From the NCBI RefSeq assembly GCF_963966145.1, contig NC_091046.1, forward strand, positions 47,058,001 to 47,122,000: a stretch of DNA of 64,000 nt. Direction: 5' to 3'. The position numbers were made by a program, and so were the translations under genes. The notes below the pieces were generated by a model. The model saw only the letters and a list, made by a program, of their open reading frames with translations. It was not told the origin of the DNA and did not search any database. Origin of the DNA: Tenebrio molitor (lineage: Eukaryota > Arthropoda > Insecta > Coleoptera > Tenebrionidae). This document shows, in pieces, positions 45,096 through 55,467 of the stretch; the first letter of the stretch is position 1; each line of letters opens with the position of its first letter.

Positions 45096-48000
45096 ATGAC
45101 GACGGAAACAAAGGGTAGTCCCGTTTTGCAGTACATAGCCGCACTGACGGGTGAGTCTTATTGATCTCTTGTTTTTTTCTTTGTTTGTTTGTCATCGACC
45201 TGGATTTTCCGTGAAAGTTGCGACGCGACTTTTGCAGATTGCGACAAGATCTTTTGCAAATCGTGACGTTATCAGTTTTTCGAAATAACTGGAAGAGTTA
45301 CTGTGACGACCGGTCGTAGTATTTAGATGAGTATCAGCGTAATTAGAGTAATAAGAGCAATTAATTGGGTAATTCAAATTAACGCTGCAAAAACAATGCG
45401 GTATCGAGTTCCCGGAGAATTTCCATTGGATTTGGGTCGAAGAATAAACTAAAATATTGGCTCGAGCATTCGGAATTTTAATTCGACGTTTTAAAGCATT
45501 GTTTGTTGTGCGCTTAATTGATAAGAAGCTTTGGTAATGAAAATTATAATTTGTGTTAATTTGTCGCTGATAACAACTTGACCACGTCATTTTTTGCGAT
45601 GTCAAAAAAATATGCATTCCCATTTAAAAAGTATGATGATGATTAAACAGGTAAGAATTATTTAACATAACTTTATTGGCAAAGTAAATAACACAATTTA
45701 TCGCAAAACATGTTTCAAAAAGTTGAATACTGGAGCCATAAATCATTTATAGAGCATTCACGGTTGAAAAATACTCCATTATTATTTCCTAATGTATGGG
45801 AATTATCGTAATTAGCGATAAATATTGAGTGTTGCACCTATTACTTTGAACTCTTGATTCATAATTGATCTATATAATTTTATTATACAGGGTGTTAGGT
45901 AAATCTCCTGCCAAACTTTAACCGCGAGCTACTGGCTTCATGTAGAACTCGGAAAAAATATTTAAAACATTCTGTGAAAAAATAAATTGACATTTAATTT
46001 TTGAGGTACAATTTTTTTTAACTGCTTTTAGTCTTCTCCGTTGTCCCACAACCTCGTAGGTAAAATTTCGGCACATTTTTAAAATACACCCTGTATATCA
46101 TACTTTATGAAACGTACACCAATGCGGTTTTCTTGTTTTAAAGCATATTTCCTAGAGGTTACTTCGCATTGGCGTACGTTTTATAAAATATGATATACAG
46201 GGTGTATTTTAAAAATATGCCGAAATTTTACCTACGAGTTTGTGGGACAACGTAGAAGACTAAAAGCAGTTAAAAAAAAAATTACCTCAAAAATTAAATG
46301 TCAATTTATTTTTTGACAGATTTTTTTAAATATTTTTTTCGAGTTCTACATGAAGCCAGTTACGCGGTTAAAGTTTGCCAAGACATTTACCTAACACCCT
46401 GTATGTACATTATGTACATACATCGCAATGATCATTAATCCTAGGTCGTTACGACGACAATATAACAGGCACCATTATTAATTGGCTGTTTTTGTCGCTC
46501 TCTTCTTAATACAAATTTGAAAATGTAGAGTTGGTTAACAAGTTTCCACGTCCTGAAAAATACAGAGTGTTGCGGTAACAGTAATAATAACAAGTTTGCA
46601 AGATCTGTTGCATAATTTAATTACTTGATAATCCTCGTTTTAAATGTCATTGCTTGAGCCCGGCGGAATAGGAAATGCAACCCACAATACATTGGAACGT
46701 AAATCTGGCCATGGAGGCGATAAATATCCGGCTTTTCCTCCTGATGTATCGTGGGTTGCATTTTCTATTCCTCCGGGTCGTGAAATACCCTGTATATACG
46801 AATTTCTGTTGTAATTTCAGGCACTCTAGCCATCGTCACCGATGGCATGCACTACGGCTGGTCCTCCCCGAGCGTGGTCCAGCTCAAAGACAACAAAACC
46901 TGCACCCTGTGCATCGATGAGAGCGAAGGCTCCACCCTAGCCGTGATGCCCCTGATCGGCGCCGTCGCCGGCTCTCTAACCGCCGCCACCATCGTGGATA
47001 TTTTCGGCCGCAAACGCACCATCCTCGCAACCGCAGTCCCGTTCTTTGTCGCCTGGATGATGGTGGCCTTCGCCCAGAACATAATCGTTTTGTACGTCGC
47101 CCGCTTCATCGCCGGGATCGCTGACGGTGTCACCTTCACCGTGGTCCCGATGTACATCGGCGAGATCTCCGACCCCAACGTGCGGGGGATGTTGGGGTCC
47201 AGCTGCTCGGTCACTTGGATCGCCGGATTCTTGCTGATCAACGTGATAGGGTCGTATTTCAGTATTAAAACTACCGCTTTAGTGTCTTCGATTGTACCTG
47301 GTGTTTTGTTCGTGACCTTCCTCTGGATGCCCGAGAGTCCCTACTATCTTTTGATGAGGGATCAACCGAGGGCGGCGCGGCAATCAATGGAAAGACTGAA
47401 GAGAACTAAAGACGTCAACGAGGATCTGAATCGGATCAGGACTGCGATGCAGGCCGAGGAGAAGTCCCACGGCGGAAGGTTTTTGGATTTGTTCAGGGTC
47501 AAGAGCAACAGGAAGGCGGTGTTCATCATCGGGGGACTCCGCGGGTTCCAGCAGCTGGCGGGGACAACCGCGATTGCCTTCTACACTCACGAGATTTTCC
47601 AAACTGCCGGCGACGATATCTCTGCTCACTACGCCGTCATGATTTACTATTCTGTCCAACTTATCCTCACCATGGTCTCGTCCAGTATCGTCGACAGGGC
47701 TGGACGGAGACCTCTGCTTCTTATATCCATGGCCGGCTCGGCTCTAGCACTCTTCATCGAAGGGACCTACTTCTACATTTTGAACGAGACTTCCGTTGAC
47801 ATCAGCTCGTTTTCGATAGTAGCAGTAGTGGGCCTTATCGGTTTTGTGATAATTTTTAGTTTAGGTATGCAGTCGATTCCCGTCTGTATGTTGGGCGAAT
47901 TGTTCCCGACAAACGTCAAAGCCTTTGCCTTGTGCCTAGCTGATGTTTATTTCAGTGTGATGGCCACAGTTGCCTCAAAGTACTTACAAATTACCAAAGT

Positions 48001-48190
48001 AGAATACGGATTGCACGTTTCGTTTTACGGGTTTACAGTATGTTCGCTACTCGGACTTGTTTTTATCTATTTGTACGTACCAGAAACGAAGGGAAAGACT
48101 CTGGAGGACATTCAGAAGCGACTGAAAGGAGAAATGGTGGAATGTAACGGGAAAACCGCCGAGGAAGAGAAAATTAGCCTAAAAGCTTAA
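45096..48190 (+). CDS. Facilitated trehalose/sugar transporter, Tret1-like, copy 3
   Basis: Two exons, 45096-45150 and 46821-48190, phase-1 junction; 474 residues. Exon 1 is shorter than in copies 1 and 2 (55 bp, MTTETKGSPVLQYIAALTG). Exon 2 has MHYGWSSPSV in helix 1, DIFGRKR in loop 2-3, MPESPYYLLMRD, QQLAGTTAIAFY in helix 7, AGRRPLL and VPETKGKTLEDIQKRL at the C-terminus. It is a 12-helix major-facilitator sugar porter of Tret1 type in the plasma membrane, with the substrate inferred from family. The 1670-bp intron contains a 518-bp foldback and a smaller hairpin just before the acceptor. A poly(A) signal AATAAA lies about 55 bp after the stop, and USP39 starts 239 bp beyond the stop. Confidence 0.9.
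45886..46403. repeat. 518-bp foldback (inverted repeat) in transporter copy 3 intron
   Basis: The left arm from TACAGGGTGTTAGGTAAAT is complementary to the right arm ending ATTTACCTAACACCCTGTA. Each arm is about 235-240 bp, with more than nine in ten bases pairing by eye, and the loop is about 40 bp. A second CCCTGTATA/TATACAGGG pair lies close to the centre. The intron transcript would form a long double-stranded hairpin. Confidence 0.85.
46664..46775. repeat. Hairpin of about 30-bp arms next to the exon 2 acceptor
   Basis: GGAATAGGAAATGCAACCCA and its complement at 46752-46772 (GGGTTGCATTTTCTATTCC) flank a loop of about 50 bp. ATACCCTGTATA follows directly, the same terminal motif as in the larger foldback, so it may be a related small element. 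Confidence 0.6.
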
Positions 48191-48428
48191 TTTTATTTAC
48201 TTCACTTTACCACAAAATTGTCATGTGTATTTTATCTAATGTTCAATAAAATTATTTTCAAGTATTAAAAGTGTTCAATTATAATTGAATCACCTGCACC
48301 AAATCTAGTGCTTCTTATTATTTGAGGTTGGTGACCCTGTTAATCGATGAACAACCCAAACAATCCTAACCTAAAATAACAGCAAGTTACGATTTCTTAA
48401 CGTTTGCGTTAAAAAGCTTTATCGGATT

Positions 48429-50136
48429 ATGGAATCAGATGGAGAACCTCTCCCCAAAAAAGCGAAAACAGAAAAGCCTAATGCCGAATTAAGCACTAAA
48501 AGTACGTAACCTTAACCTCAAAATAACGTTTTAACGAAATACTTTCAGACGAGACTGTTTCACCGCCAAACGTTAAGACAGAACCGGATAACAAGCAAGG
48601 TTGGGTGCGTTACAGAAAATCTCATTTTGTTAATTTTTTTTATTGGTTTTTTAGATGTAAAAACACACCGCCTGTGTCCGTACTTGGACACCATCAATCG
48701 TCAGTTCCTAGACTTCGATTTCGAGAAACTGTGTTCAGTTTCGCTGACTAGAATTAACGTTTATGCTTGTCTCGTTTGTGGAAAGTATTTTCAAGGCAGA
48801 GGCACGAATACATACGCTTATACGCATTCGGTAGCTGAAGGCCACCACGTTTTCCTGAACTTGCATACCTTGAAGTTCTATTGTCTCCCGGATAATTACG
48901 AGATCATAGGTAATTTCAATCGGTGTGTGCGATTTATTCGTAATCACCGCTGTTTGTAGATTCATCACTCGATGACATTAAGTACCTTCTCAATCCCACT
49001 TTTACCGAAGCCCACATCAGTACTCTAGACACTAGCACTAAAATGTCACGGGCGATTGACGGATCTTTGTACATGCCCGGAATTGTTGGTTTAAACAATA
49101 TTAAGGCTAATGACTATTGTAATGTTGTGTTGCAAGCTCTTTCCAGGGTAGTCCCGTTACGAAACTATTTTTTGAGAGAAGAAAATTACAGTAAAGTGAA
49201 GAGACCACCTGGGGATTCATCATATTTGTTGGTACAAAGATATGGTGAGCTGATGAGGAAACTGTGGAATCCAAGAAATTTTAAAGCGCACGTGTCGCCT
49301 CACGAAATGCTCCAAGCGGTAGTACTGTGGAGTAAAAAAACATTTCAAATCACCCAACAAGGCGATCCTATTGATTTTTTATCGTGGTTTATCAACGCTC
49401 TGCACAGGGCCTTGAATGGGACCAAAAAGAAAGGCAGTTCTATTATTTATCAATCGTTTTTGGGGAATATGAGAATTTATACGAGAAAAATTCCGCCGAC
49501 TGAGCTCGACGACAGGCAGAAACGATCACTTTTGGCAACGCCCGAGTATCAGGAAATTGTCACGGAATCCCCCTTTTTGTACTTGACTTGCGATTTACCC
49601 CCTCCGCCGCTTTTCATCGACGAATTCAGAGAAAATATTATTCCTCAGGTTGAAATATTGATTAATTAGCAGTTCAGTTCCTGATTGTGATTTTGTTGCA
49701 GGTTAATTTGTACCAGCTGCTGACAAAATTTAATGGACAAACCGAGAAAGAGTACAAAACGTACAAAGAAAACTTCTTGAAGAAATTTGAAATTACCAGA
49801 TTGCCGCCCTATTTGATTCTGTATATCAAGAGATTTACGAAAAATACCTTCTACGTTGAAAAAAATCCGACAATAGTCAATTTTCCAGTGAAAAATGTTG
49901 ATTTTGGGGAATTTTTAACTCCTGAGGTGAAAGCTAAACACAAACACACTGTTTACGATTTAGTCGCGAACATCGTGCACGATGGAGAGCCCGGAAAGGG
50001 CACCTACAGGGTGCACATTTTGCAGAAATCAACAGGGAAGTGGTACGAAATGCAGGATTTACACGTTACGGATATACTACCACAGATGATCACTTTGACA
50101 GAAGCATATATACAAATTTATGAATTAAGAATGTAA
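48429..50136 (+). CDS. Usp39: U4/U6.U5 tri-snRNP-associated protein 2 (USP39/Sad1)
   Basis: Five exons: 48429-48501, 48549-48599, 48655-48909, 48960-49648 and 49702-50136; 500 residues. It is a nuclear splicing factor needed to keep the tri-snRNP intact. The N-terminus is a charged tail with PKKAKTEK. Residues about 44-125 form a UBP-type zinc finger (CPYLDTINRQF, CLVCGKYFQGRG, HSVAEGHHVFLNL). From about 155 onward is a ubiquitin-hydrolase fold that starts IVGLNNIKANDYCN. The canonical NTC(Y/W)MN catalytic box reads NDYCN (177-181), so the active-site Cys is missing, as is normal for this non-catalytic family. The C-terminus matches the family (FPVKNVDF, YDLVANIVHDGEP). The second intron has a weak GTTGGG donor. 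Tail to tail with LENG1. Confidence 0.93.
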
Positions 50137-50184
50137 AAATAATAAAATTTTATATTATACAATTAAAATAATTTTGTAAATACA

Positions 50185-50480
50185 TTGTTCTGGCACAATG
50201 GGAGGTCATGATTTATTTTTTTAACGTTGGACAGACTGTTCGATTTCCCTCACTCAAGTGCCCGACATGCGAACCTGTCAAAATGAATGTAACGTTTTGC
50301 TGAATTTCCCGCATTATTTGAGTATTCTATTGCAAATTAGTAAAACACAACAATGCATTAGACATTGACGCTATTTATAACCTCAAACTTAGAAAAACAA
50401 GACAGTTTTATTGACAAATTAAATGCAAAAATTTCCGTGGCTTCCCATCATGCCAAAACAATGTGAATGCATTTTATATT
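50185..50480 (+). repeat. Dispersed repeat R4, copy 2
   Basis: Fills most of the space between the converging USP39 and LENG1 genes. Shares CATGATTTATTTTTTTAACG, ACATTGACGCTATTTATAAC and GTGAATGCATTTTATA with 24430-24735. It ends about 11 bp before the LENG1 stop codon, so LENG1's 3' UTR is probably repeat-derived. Confidence 0.7.
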
Positions 50481-50490
50481 TTTCTTCTAA

Positions 50491-51417
50491 CTAGTTGTAC
50501 TTGTAATTTTGTTTTGCAATTTCAGGATTAAATTGATTATTATATTTTCTTCCTGCAGCTGCAGGAGCATTTTTCTCTTTTGGAGCAGTTTCCCCCTTCA
50601 ATTTTGCCAAGAGATCTTCAGATCGCCGCCTCTCTTCCTTCTCACGTTTCAATCTTTCCATTCTCAAATTCTCTAATTTTCTCTTCTTCTCAAGCTTTTC
50701 CCTCTCCTCATCTGAATCTGATTCTACACACTCATATTTTCTTTTGTTCTTTTTCTTGTGATCTGAATGTTCATTATAATTCTTCTGCTTCTTTGATTCC
50801 TTCTCCATACTTAAAACCTTTCCTTTATAAACTGTTTCATCACTCTTTTTATCCTGTTTGCCAGAATCCCCCACAAATTTCTTCATTATCCTTAAAGGAT
50901 CCTCTCTCATTTTACTCTTAAGATTAACTTCTACAGTACCACCTGTCCTGTCAGGCATCTCATCATACCAGTTTCTCTTACCCAGAGCCTCATTAGTGTC
51001 CTGTCCTAAATAAGTTAAGTAACCAATCTGTTTCTCATATTTTTCTTTTTCTTGCTTGACCTCAGCTTCATGTTCTTTGTTGGCACTTTTAATCTCTGCA
51101 ACTCCATCTTCCACATCTCGAAAAAAATTTATGTGGTTGCTTTCTGATGGCACCTCATCTTTGGACAATGGAATGAAACTATTGGTGGGTACACGTTCCC
51201 GTGCCCGTTGTCTCAACAATCCTGTGCGTGCTTCTCTTTCTGCTAACTTTATGCGAGCCGACGTCGCTTTTTCTTCTTCAGCGGCTTTGGCCTCGTCTCG
51301 TCGCACACGGGCGATATTGTCCTTTGATCGAACATGCCATCTAGAATTTCGTTTTGGCTAATTCCAAAACATTAAGAAAATCTTCACAACTCACCTCTTT
51401 TTTGGCAAAATATTCAT
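50491..51417 (-). CDS. LENG1-like protein (Cir_N domain)
   Basis: Two exons on the minus strand, 51417-51395 and 51340-50491, separated by a 54-bp intron; 290 residues. The first exon (MNILPKKR) joins WHVRSKDNIARVRRDEAKAA, the N-terminal signature of leukocyte receptor cluster member 1 and the related CBF1-interacting N-terminal domain found in splicing-associated proteins. The middle has the family block GYLTYLGQDTNEALGKRNWY and a MREDPLRIMKKFV segment. The rest is highly charged, Lys/Glu-rich and likely coiled coil. The C-terminus (KYNNQFNPEIAKQNYKYN) is polar. The molecular role is poorly known; a nuclear splicing link is inferred from family. Head to head with the ALR gene. Confidence 0.85.
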
Positions 51418-51666
51418 GGTCTTCCTGGAATAAAGTGCTTCACTTCAACAATTATTACGGACACGGCACTTTTGACAACTAATCGTATTTGTCACGTCAT
51501 TATTGCTATTGCTGTCTATCTCACGCCGACACACATCTCTGGTCTCTGTCTGCCAAATAATTTTGACAGAAACAAAAAGTAATTTGACATTTGAATTCTT
51601 GTGCAAACTTAACCAATATTCGTCAATAGCGGTTACGGTAAAATAATTAATTATGTATCTGTTATA
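51418..51666. promoter_or_regulatory. Shared divergent promoter, LENG1 and ALR
   Basis: Only 249 bp separate the two start codons. No TATA box is clear on either side, as is common for housekeeping genes. Confidence 0.5.
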
Positions 51667-52245
51667 ATGCCACGCCGCCCTTCGCCCTTGGACACAGAGC
51701 AATGCCGTCAGTGTTCTAGCTTTGCAGATTACGCAAAAGTAGCTCGCAAAAAAGCTTTTGAAGAGAGCGCAGGTGAAGTAAGTATCAGGAGGCACAAAAT
51801 TTCGATAAAGTGATTTGCATCAGGTGTCATCCTCGATGGGACCCCAACGGACGGACTGTCCGTTGGACAAAGACGAATTGGGGCGTGGTTCGTGGGGGTT
51901 GCTCCACACCATAGCCGCCAAATATCCTGAACGACCGTCGAGAAGCGAACAGAAAGATATGACCAATTTTTTTCATTTATTTTCGAAATTCTACCCTTGC
52001 GACCATTGTGCTGAAGATTTGAGGAGAGAGTACAGGTTATTCCATCAGTTTAAATGAGATTTTGTATTTTTTCTTTTTCAAGATTGAGATCGGACCCACC
52101 TCAAACTGCTTCTCACGACGATTTAAGTCAATGGCTTTGTCGTTTGCATAATAGGGTTAATAATAAATTAGGAAAAGAGCAGTTTGACTGTTCTAAAGTC
52201 AATGAACGATGGAGAGATGGCTGGCTTGATGGCTCCTGTGACTAA
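51667..52245 (+). CDS. Alr: FAD-linked sulfhydryl oxidase ALR (Erv1/GFER)
   Basis: Three exons, 51667-51777, 51824-52035 and 52083-52245, with introns of 46 and 47 bp; 161 residues. It oxidises Mia40 in the mitochondrial intermembrane space and passes electrons to cytochrome c or oxygen. The shuttle pair is C13-R-Q-C16. The Erv/ALR domain starts at about residue 55 with GRGSWGLLHTIAAKYPERP. The redox centre beside FAD is C96-D-H-C99 (FYPCDHCAEDLR). The C-terminal block SQWLCRLHNRVNNKLGK and DCSKVNERWRDGWLDGSCD is the FAD-contact and structural disulphide region. Length is normal for the family. Poly(A) signal AATAAA near 52273. Confidence 0.93.
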
Positions 52246-52677
52246 CCAAAGTGCTTATTAGTAGAGTTTTTAAATAAATTAAGTTAACTTTTAGTTACTT
52301 TTATTGTAATCCTTTATCACTCATTTCATTATTTTTTCGTTGAAATGACAGCACATTGATAAGTGACATTCTATTTAAGTCAGGTCAATAATATAACCTC
52401 ACATTTTATGTTGTGCATTCAAAGAAAACTTTCCCCAAAAAATCTTAGAAAAACAGCTAAGATTAGTGTAAGAAAACAAATTCACTTTGTTCTAGTAATC
52501 AATCACTGAAGTGTGTCGCTTTTTTGTGTCTATTTTTATATTCTTTGAGAATTTTAAGGTTATATCAGAATGTTTTGACGCTTCTAACTAAAGTTTTTTG
52601 GCTGAATTTCACGTTTGTCGTTTTTTCAGACCTTAATGTGATCCCTCATTGACGTCACTATCACAATCTTTAATTAA

Positions 52678-55360
52678 ATGATGGATACCGAAGATGAGTC
52701 AACCCAGTATTTGAAACTGTTCAACGACGGCCCCCACAATTACTTGTTACACAGTAACGAAGACGGACTAAATGATGCGTTTCCCGTCGAATCAATTTTT
52801 ACCGAAATCGCCTCAGATTGGTCTTCTGAAGGATTTCCCATACTTCTAAGCGGGCCCCTAATAGCTGATGGTACAGTTTTCTAAATTTTATGACTCAAAA
52901 TGAACGCATTTTTTTAGAAAACAACGATAGTGAATCGACAAGTGCCAACGTTCAATTATTAAGCGAGGAAAACGACAGCAGCAGACAAAATGACGATTCC
53001 AGAGATGAAAGTACTGTAACGTTTTTTTCTAATGCAGACAAAAATAGATTGATTCTCGCGAACGACGTCCTGTTAAAAGTTGCCACTGATGACAACGACA
53101 GTCAAGAAAATACGGTCACTCACATGATCAATGGTGATGCATATTCGATAACGTATACGCAAGAGAGTCCAGTTGAGGTGGCAGAAACTGAAGAAAATGT
53201 AGAAGTGATACAGTTACTGAACATTGATGGGACAATTACAACGATCGACAAAAATGCACTGAACACGCTGAATGGGAAAGAGAAAACAAACAATTTCGAG
53301 AATTTTTTTACTCAAGTGGAGGCTTATAAATGCAAATTTTGTTCGTTTTTATGCGAAAGTGTTGAGGAAGTTACCACACACATCAGTTTGGAACACGCAA
53401 AAGAGGTATATGGGACTGGCATCATGGGGTGTAATCTACTGATAATTGCAGGTGCAGCAAAGCAAAGCCAACGGTGATACCGGTAATGGTGAACTGGTCG
53501 GTACCAAAATGACGTCAGTTCTCAATATGAACAAAGACAAGAAGAAATACACCTTGTACTTGTGCAGCGATTGCAGCAGCGGTTACTCTAACAAGGAAGA
53601 CTTGAAACAGCACATGATTAACGTAAAAAATACTCAAAAACGGCGAATCTTTTGAAATCAAACTTTTTTTTTATAGCAACATAAAATGGTTCATGTTTTG
53701 TCGTCTTCACCAGGCACAAATGAGTTAATCGCTTCGGATAAATCAAAATCTACCGAAAACGAACAAAAACGCTTGACCAAAATAACATCCACAAGTCTCG
53801 TAAAGAAGCAGAAGGCGATGCGAAAAGTAAAATGTTCCATCAAAGGCTGTCCACTCAGGTTTGACAAGGAAGAATCACGAAAGAGACACGAAGACTGTCA
53901 CGTCGATCAAAACAAGAAACAGTTCATGTGTCCCGTGTGCAAAACGAAATTTTCCATTTGGAGGATCTGCAGCATGCACATGTGGAAGTGCCATTCTATT
54001 GATTTAGGACTGCTGACGTGTCCGATGTGCAATCAATTCAAATCATATAGCGCAGGTAATCAAGAGAAAGAACCAAATTTATTTTTAGTGCTTTTCTTTC
54101 AACACTACAGCGCTAGATTATTAAAAATGCTCCGATACCACAAACGAACGTAAAATGCAGTAAAGTTGTCTGTTGAATTACGTTGTTTTTTAAGTTTGAG
54201 GTTATAAATAGCGTCAGTGTCTAGTGCATTGTTGTCAGTTTTACTACTTTGCAATAGAAGAATCACGACTTGCTGTATTACAACCGGCCTGTTCAAAAGC
54301 GTAGTTTGAGTGATCCCCGCAGAGCGCTAGTGTACGGGCGCTTTTTGGGGATATTATTCATCTTAAGTTTTTGTCACCGACAGCTTTTCTTGTTCAAATG
54401 ACATTTTGAATTTGAAGTCAAAAAACTTTCAGTTTTTGCTACTTTGAAATTAAATTCGTGAATCTTTTCCTTATTTTATTGTTTTACTGATACATTTTAG
54501 AAAACAGCCACTTTTTGTGTTTAATTCTCTTTTTTGGACATGTTACAGTGCGCGTCATCAACCACATGGCAATCCACAACGAAGAAAAACCTTTCATCTG
54601 CACCGCTTGCGGTAAAGGTTTCAAGCAACTGAACCAGTTGAGGAACCACGGAGTCATGCACAAACCTCCAGACGAGATTCCCGATTCGTACTCCAGAAAG
54701 CAGTGCGAATTTTGCGACCGATACTTCGCCAATTCAAAATGTCTGAAAAAGCACATCAAGTTCGTCCACGACAAGTTCAAACCGTTCATCTGCAACATAT
54801 GCGGCCACCAAACCGCCCGAAAGGAGATGTTGCAGTCGCACCACCGCCAACACACGGGAGACAAGCCTTTTCATTGTTCTTACTGCGAGTTCAAAACCGG
54901 CGACAGGAACTGTCTACGTAAACACATGATGCGACATTTCGGAGTGAGTTTTTCGCATCAGGTCTCGAGTGTGTCACATTTTTTGTTGTTTCAGCTTGCC
55001 AAGTATTCGTGTCAGTACTGCAATTACCAATCGATCCAAACGTCAGCTTTCAAAGCACATTTAGCCAATAAGCATCCCGGGAAGGAGGGCACTTACGCGT
55101 GTACGAATTGTCGGTACACGACCATCAACTGTGGGGCGTACTTGTCACACATCAAGTGTCACGAGTTGGAGAAAAAGAAAAAATCGAACGGGAAGATCGA
55201 AAAGCGGACGAACGTCGAAGACAGCGAGTCGAAGTCGAGCGACGAAACACACAATTTCCTCAACACCGAACAGTCGGAAGAGGCTGTGGACACCGGGGGA
55301 ATCACCATACCAGCAGGTTTCGATTTACAACTGACGAACGATCAAACAAACATGATTTGA
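52678..55360 (+). CDS. C2H2 zinc-finger protein with eleven fingers
   Basis: Six exons: 52678-52870, 52918-53405, 53452-53622, 53677-54055, 54549-54943 and 54995-55360; 663 residues. The first 210 residues are acidic and polar (Glu, Asp, Ser, Asn), possibly an activation region. Eleven C2H2 fingers follow: YKCKFC, YLCSDC, VKCSIKGC, FMCPVC, LTCPMC, FICTAC, KQCEFC, FICNIC, FHCSYC, YSCQYC and YACTNC. Only some linkers are TGEKP-like (HTGDKPF, HNEEKPF). The tail is Lys/Glu/Ser-rich. The protein is likely a nuclear DNA-binding regulator; I do not recognise a named orthologue. Finger 5 is split by the 493-bp intron 4, which carries a repeat R4 fragment. If that intron is retained the frame runs 98 bases on to a stop, removing fingers 6-11. 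The gene meets CTF8 tail to tail, 107 bp apart. Confidence 0.88.
54108..54300 (-). repeat. Dispersed repeat R4, copy 3 (inverted, inside the zinc-finger gene)
   Basis: AAGTTTGAGGTTATAAATAG, then GTGTCTAGTGCATTGTTG, is the reverse complement of the core of the copies at 24430 and 50185. It lies wholly within intron 4. Confidence 0.7.
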
Positions 55361-55467
55361 GGTTTCAGTTTCAAATAGCCCAGACCTTGTCGATTTTTAT
55401 AAAAACTTTTCGTATAGAATATTTTTTCCTATTTGTATACAAGAATGTGATAGTAATTAGTAATAAA

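Noticed and set aside
45192..45623. 143-codon minus-strand frame in the intron of transporter copy 3
   Set aside because: Polar, domain-less, and contained in intron sequence.
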